Shown piece after piece: positions 61,982-64,000 of a stretch of 64,000 nucleotides of DNA; within the stretch, counting starts at the first letter, position 1, and each line of letters opens with the position of its first letter. The DNA is taken from assembly GCF_017565645.3 (NCBI RefSeq), contig NZ_CP086136.1, positions 7,795,501-7,859,500 on the forward strand, in the 5' to 3' direction. Made by a program: the position numbers and the translations under genes. Source of the DNA: Bradyrhizobium barranii subsp. barranii (GTDB lineage: Bacteria > Pseudomonadota > Alphaproteobacteria > Rhizobiales > Xanthobacteraceae). The notes beneath the pieces were generated by a model. That model saw only the letters and a list, made by a program, of their open reading frames with translations, did not search any database and was not told where the DNA came from.

Positions 61982-62146
61982 CCTTCTCCCCTTGTGGGAG
62001 AAGGTGGCGCGAAGCGCCGGATGAGGGGTATCTATCCGCGAGCTCCATCGCGAGAGGTGGTACGCGGAGAGAGACCCCTCACCCGTCTCGCCGCTACGCG
62101 GCGAGCCACCCTCTCCCACCACCCTCTCCCACAAGGGGAGAGGGAA
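61982..62146. repeat. Intergenic palindromic repeat, copy 2 (inverted)
   Basis: Same element as 59124-59277 in the opposite orientation, with a 13-bp duplication near its right end (ACCCTCTCCCACC repeated). Confidence 0.7.
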
Positions 62147-62154
62147 AGCGCGCA

Positions 62155-63092
62155 CTACAGCCCCGCCTTCGCAATCGCGTCCGCAAACGAGCGATCCACG
62201 ATCTCGGCCGCATCGAGCTTCTGCTTGATCAGGCCCCAGCGGAAATAGAGGTCGATCGTGCTCTGCTCGTCCGCGATCACGCCGTCGTTGATCGGCGCGA
62301 TGCGGATCTTTGCGCGCGACAGCCAGTTCTGCGGCACGGCCGTCGGGATGTTCATCAGCTTGCCCCAGGTCGCGGCATAGCTGTCGACGTTGCTCAGCGA
62401 CCACGCCCGCGCCGCCGTGAGGCGCCGGATGAAGTCCGTCAGCTCCGCGCGCTTGTCGCGGATCGCGTCGGGCCGTGCGACCTGGAAGCTCAGCCCCGGC
62501 GTCAGGCCCTCAGAGGTGATGACGCGGCGCGATTTGAACAGCACCTCTTCCTGGCTGACATAGGGCTCCCACGTCGACCACGCATCGACCGAGCCTTGCG
62601 TGTAGGCGATCTTGGCATCGGACGGCGCCAGGAACGCGATCTGCACGTCGGACGCAGCCCAGCCGTTCTTCTCGAGCGCAGCGAGGATCAATTGATGGCC
62701 GATCGAGCCGCGCCCCGTCGCGATCTTCTTGCCGCGCAGATCGGCAAAACTCCTGATCGGCGAATTCTCGGGCACGAGGATCGCGAGTCCCTCGCGGGTC
62801 TGACGGATCGCGGCGATCGCCTTCACCGGCGCGCCGGAGGCGGCGGCGAAGGTGAAGGGTGCATCGCCCACGATACCGGTCTCGATCGCGCCGGCGCTGA
62901 GCGCTTCCAGCAGCGGTGCCGCCGCCGGAAACTCCTTCCACTCGATCTTGTAAGCACGTCCTTGAGCACGCCCGCCGCTTCCATCACGGCCTGCGAATTG
63001 CCCTTCTGGTCGCCAACGCGCAAGGTGGTTTGCGCCGCCGCGAGCTCCAACGAGCCGAACAGCAGCGCACCGGCCAGCATGAGGCGGATCAT
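62155..63092 (-). CDS. Sulfonate-type ABC transporter binding protein, one-base frameshift
   Basis: Starts at ATG 63092 with a signal peptide (MIRLMLAGALLFGSLELAAA, QTTLRVGDQKGNSQ), and reads to VLKDVL. The family continuation YKIEWKEFPAAAPLLEAL ... GDAPFTFAAASGAPVKAIAA is in the next frame, to stop at 62155 (about 312 residues in total). One base is missing near 62.95 kb. It resembles SsuA-type proteins for alkanesulfonates or related sulfur compounds (REGLAILVPENSPIRSFADL). It overlaps the monooxygenase gene by 4 bp (ATGA). Confidence 0.78.
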
Positions 63093-64000
63093 TCCGCCGC
63101 CTCGCCGCGAACAGCCTGGCGCTTGGCGACCAGCTCGCGCGTCAGCGGGATCAGCTCGCGGCCATATTCGATGGCGTCGATCAGGGGATCGAAGCCGCGG
63201 ATCAGGAAGTGGCTGATACCGAGATCGTAATAGTCGCCGAACACTTCGGCGACTTGCTCGGGCGTACCGACCAGCGCGGTGGTGTTGCTGTTGGCGCCGG
63301 TGAGCTTTGCGATCTCGGTCCAGAGCCGCTTGTCAATGCGGCTGCCCTGGTCGGCGAGCGCGAGCAGGCGCCGCGCGCCGGCCGTGGCATGGCCGTCGGC
63401 GGGCTTGCGGTAGCCGGTCTTGTCCTGGAGCGCGGTGGCGCGTGCCAGAATCTCTTCCGCCTTCTCCCAAGCCTGCTTCTCGGTCGGGGCAATGATCGGC
63501 CGCACCGAGAGGCTGAAACGCGGCGTCGGCCGTCCCTGACGAACCGCCGCGTTGTGGACGCGGGAGGTGACGTCGCGCACCTGGGCATAGGATTCACCCC
63601 ACAGCGCAAAGGTGTCGGCATGCTTGCCGGCGACCTCGATCGCCGCATCCGAAGCGCCGCCGAAATAAGTCCGGATGCCCTCGGGGCGATACGGCTTCAC
63701 CTGCGAGAACGCATTCTCGACCTGGTAGTACCTGCCTTTGTAGGTGAACGGCTTGTCGCTGGTCCATTCCAGCTTGAGGACGTCGAGGAACTCGGAGGTG
63801 CGGGCGTAGCGCTCGTCCTTGTCGTCGAGCGTGTTGCCATCCTGCCGAAGCTCGGTCGCATTGCCGCCGGTGATGACATGCAGCGCGACGCGGCCGCGGG
63901 AAAACTGGTCGAGCACGGCGAACTGGCGCGCCAGCAGCGTCGGCGCAGTGAAGCCCGGCCGCTGCGCGATCAGCACATTGAGGCGGTCGGTGACGCCCAG
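63089..64000 (-). CDS. LLM flavin-dependent monooxygenase (SsuD-like), continues past window edge
   Basis: At least 295 residues; the start lies beyond position 64000. Contains LLARQFAVLDQFSRGRVALH, VITGGNATELRQDGNTLDDK, FTYKGRYYQVENAFSQVKPY and TYFGGASDAAIEVAGKHADT, all typical of bacterial luciferase-like alkanesulfonate monooxygenases. These use reduced FMN and oxygen to release sulfite. With the overlapping binding-protein gene it forms a sulfur-scavenging operon, probably induced by sulfate limitation. Confidence 0.85.
   Translation of the reverse strand: MGVTDRLNVLIAQRPGFTAPTLLARQFAVLDQFSRGRVALHVITGGNATELRQDGNTLDDKDERYARTSEFLDVLKLEWTSDKPFTYKGRYYQVENAFSQVKPYRPEGIRTYFGGASDAAIEVAGKHADTFALWGESYAQVRDVTSRVHNAAVRQGRPTPRFSLSVRPIIAPTEKQAWEKAEEILARATALQDKTGYRKPADGHATAGARRLLALADQGSRIDKRLWTEIAKLTGANSNTTALVGTPEQVAEVFGDYYDLGISHFLIRGFDPLIDAIEYGRELIPLTRELVAKRQAVRGEAAE

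Overview
The window looks like a piece of chromosome from a GC-rich alphaproteobacterium, most likely Bradyrhizobium or a close relative. This rests on recognised families only: a DUF3551 secreted protein, several small island proteins of bradyrhizobial type, Liv-type ABC operons, type I secreted proteins ending in the SSDGHGGTL motif, and CTCCCC-type intergenic repeats. No rRNA or taxonomic marker is present. The boundary between two very different halves is a tRNA-Lys(CTT) gene at 32600-32675 (minus strand).

Positions 1 to about 32.6 kb are accessory DNA. A tyrosine integrase (31516-32538) with an AlpA-like HTH partner ends 61 bp from the tRNA 3' end, the usual layout of an island integrated at a tRNA. 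The island holds an exosortase-like gene at its left edge, a mirror-image truncated HTH/integrase pair (1274-1950), many short hypothetical genes, and IS elements. An IS66-type element sits inside an IS256-type transposase gene, with target duplications visible for both. From 22.7 to 30.6 kb lie four IS110-family transposases, one ISL3 element and a parB fragment. Two related divergent modules (4.8-6.8 kb and 17.5-19.2 kb) each carry a ribbon-helix-helix (RHH) protein, a small secreted protein, a hairpin with a conserved 7-nt loop but a different stem, and two divergent genes here called A and B. A structured repeat of about 245 bp occurs three times between genes (13.5, 15.4 and 19.6 kb).

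Positions 32.7 to 64 kb look like core or stable chromosome. They hold a Spy/LTXXQ protein, an orphan TRAP solute-binding protein (dctP type), a frameshifted giant AIDA-repeat protein, leuA with a possible leucine-rich leader, a haem-motif protein, a Tat-exported SMP-30 protein, an animal-type haem peroxidase with a secretion-type tail, and a DadA-like oxidoreductase. A branched-chain amino-acid type ABC operon follows (binding protein, two permeases, a fused double ATPase, second binding protein). Next come an O-methyltransferase gene split by an IS21 element with a 4-bp target duplication, another amino-acid-type binding protein, a Gfo/Idh/MocA oxidoreductase, an RlpA-like protein and a CmcJ/NvfI-like oxygenase. 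A sulfonate-type operon (LLM flavin monooxygenase and a frameshifted binding protein) runs off the right edge.

Pseudogenes are common on the island side: several one-base frameshifts, two IS-interrupted genes whose ancestral frames can be restored exactly, and fusions formed at repeat junctions. All functions are inferred from sequence reading alone.
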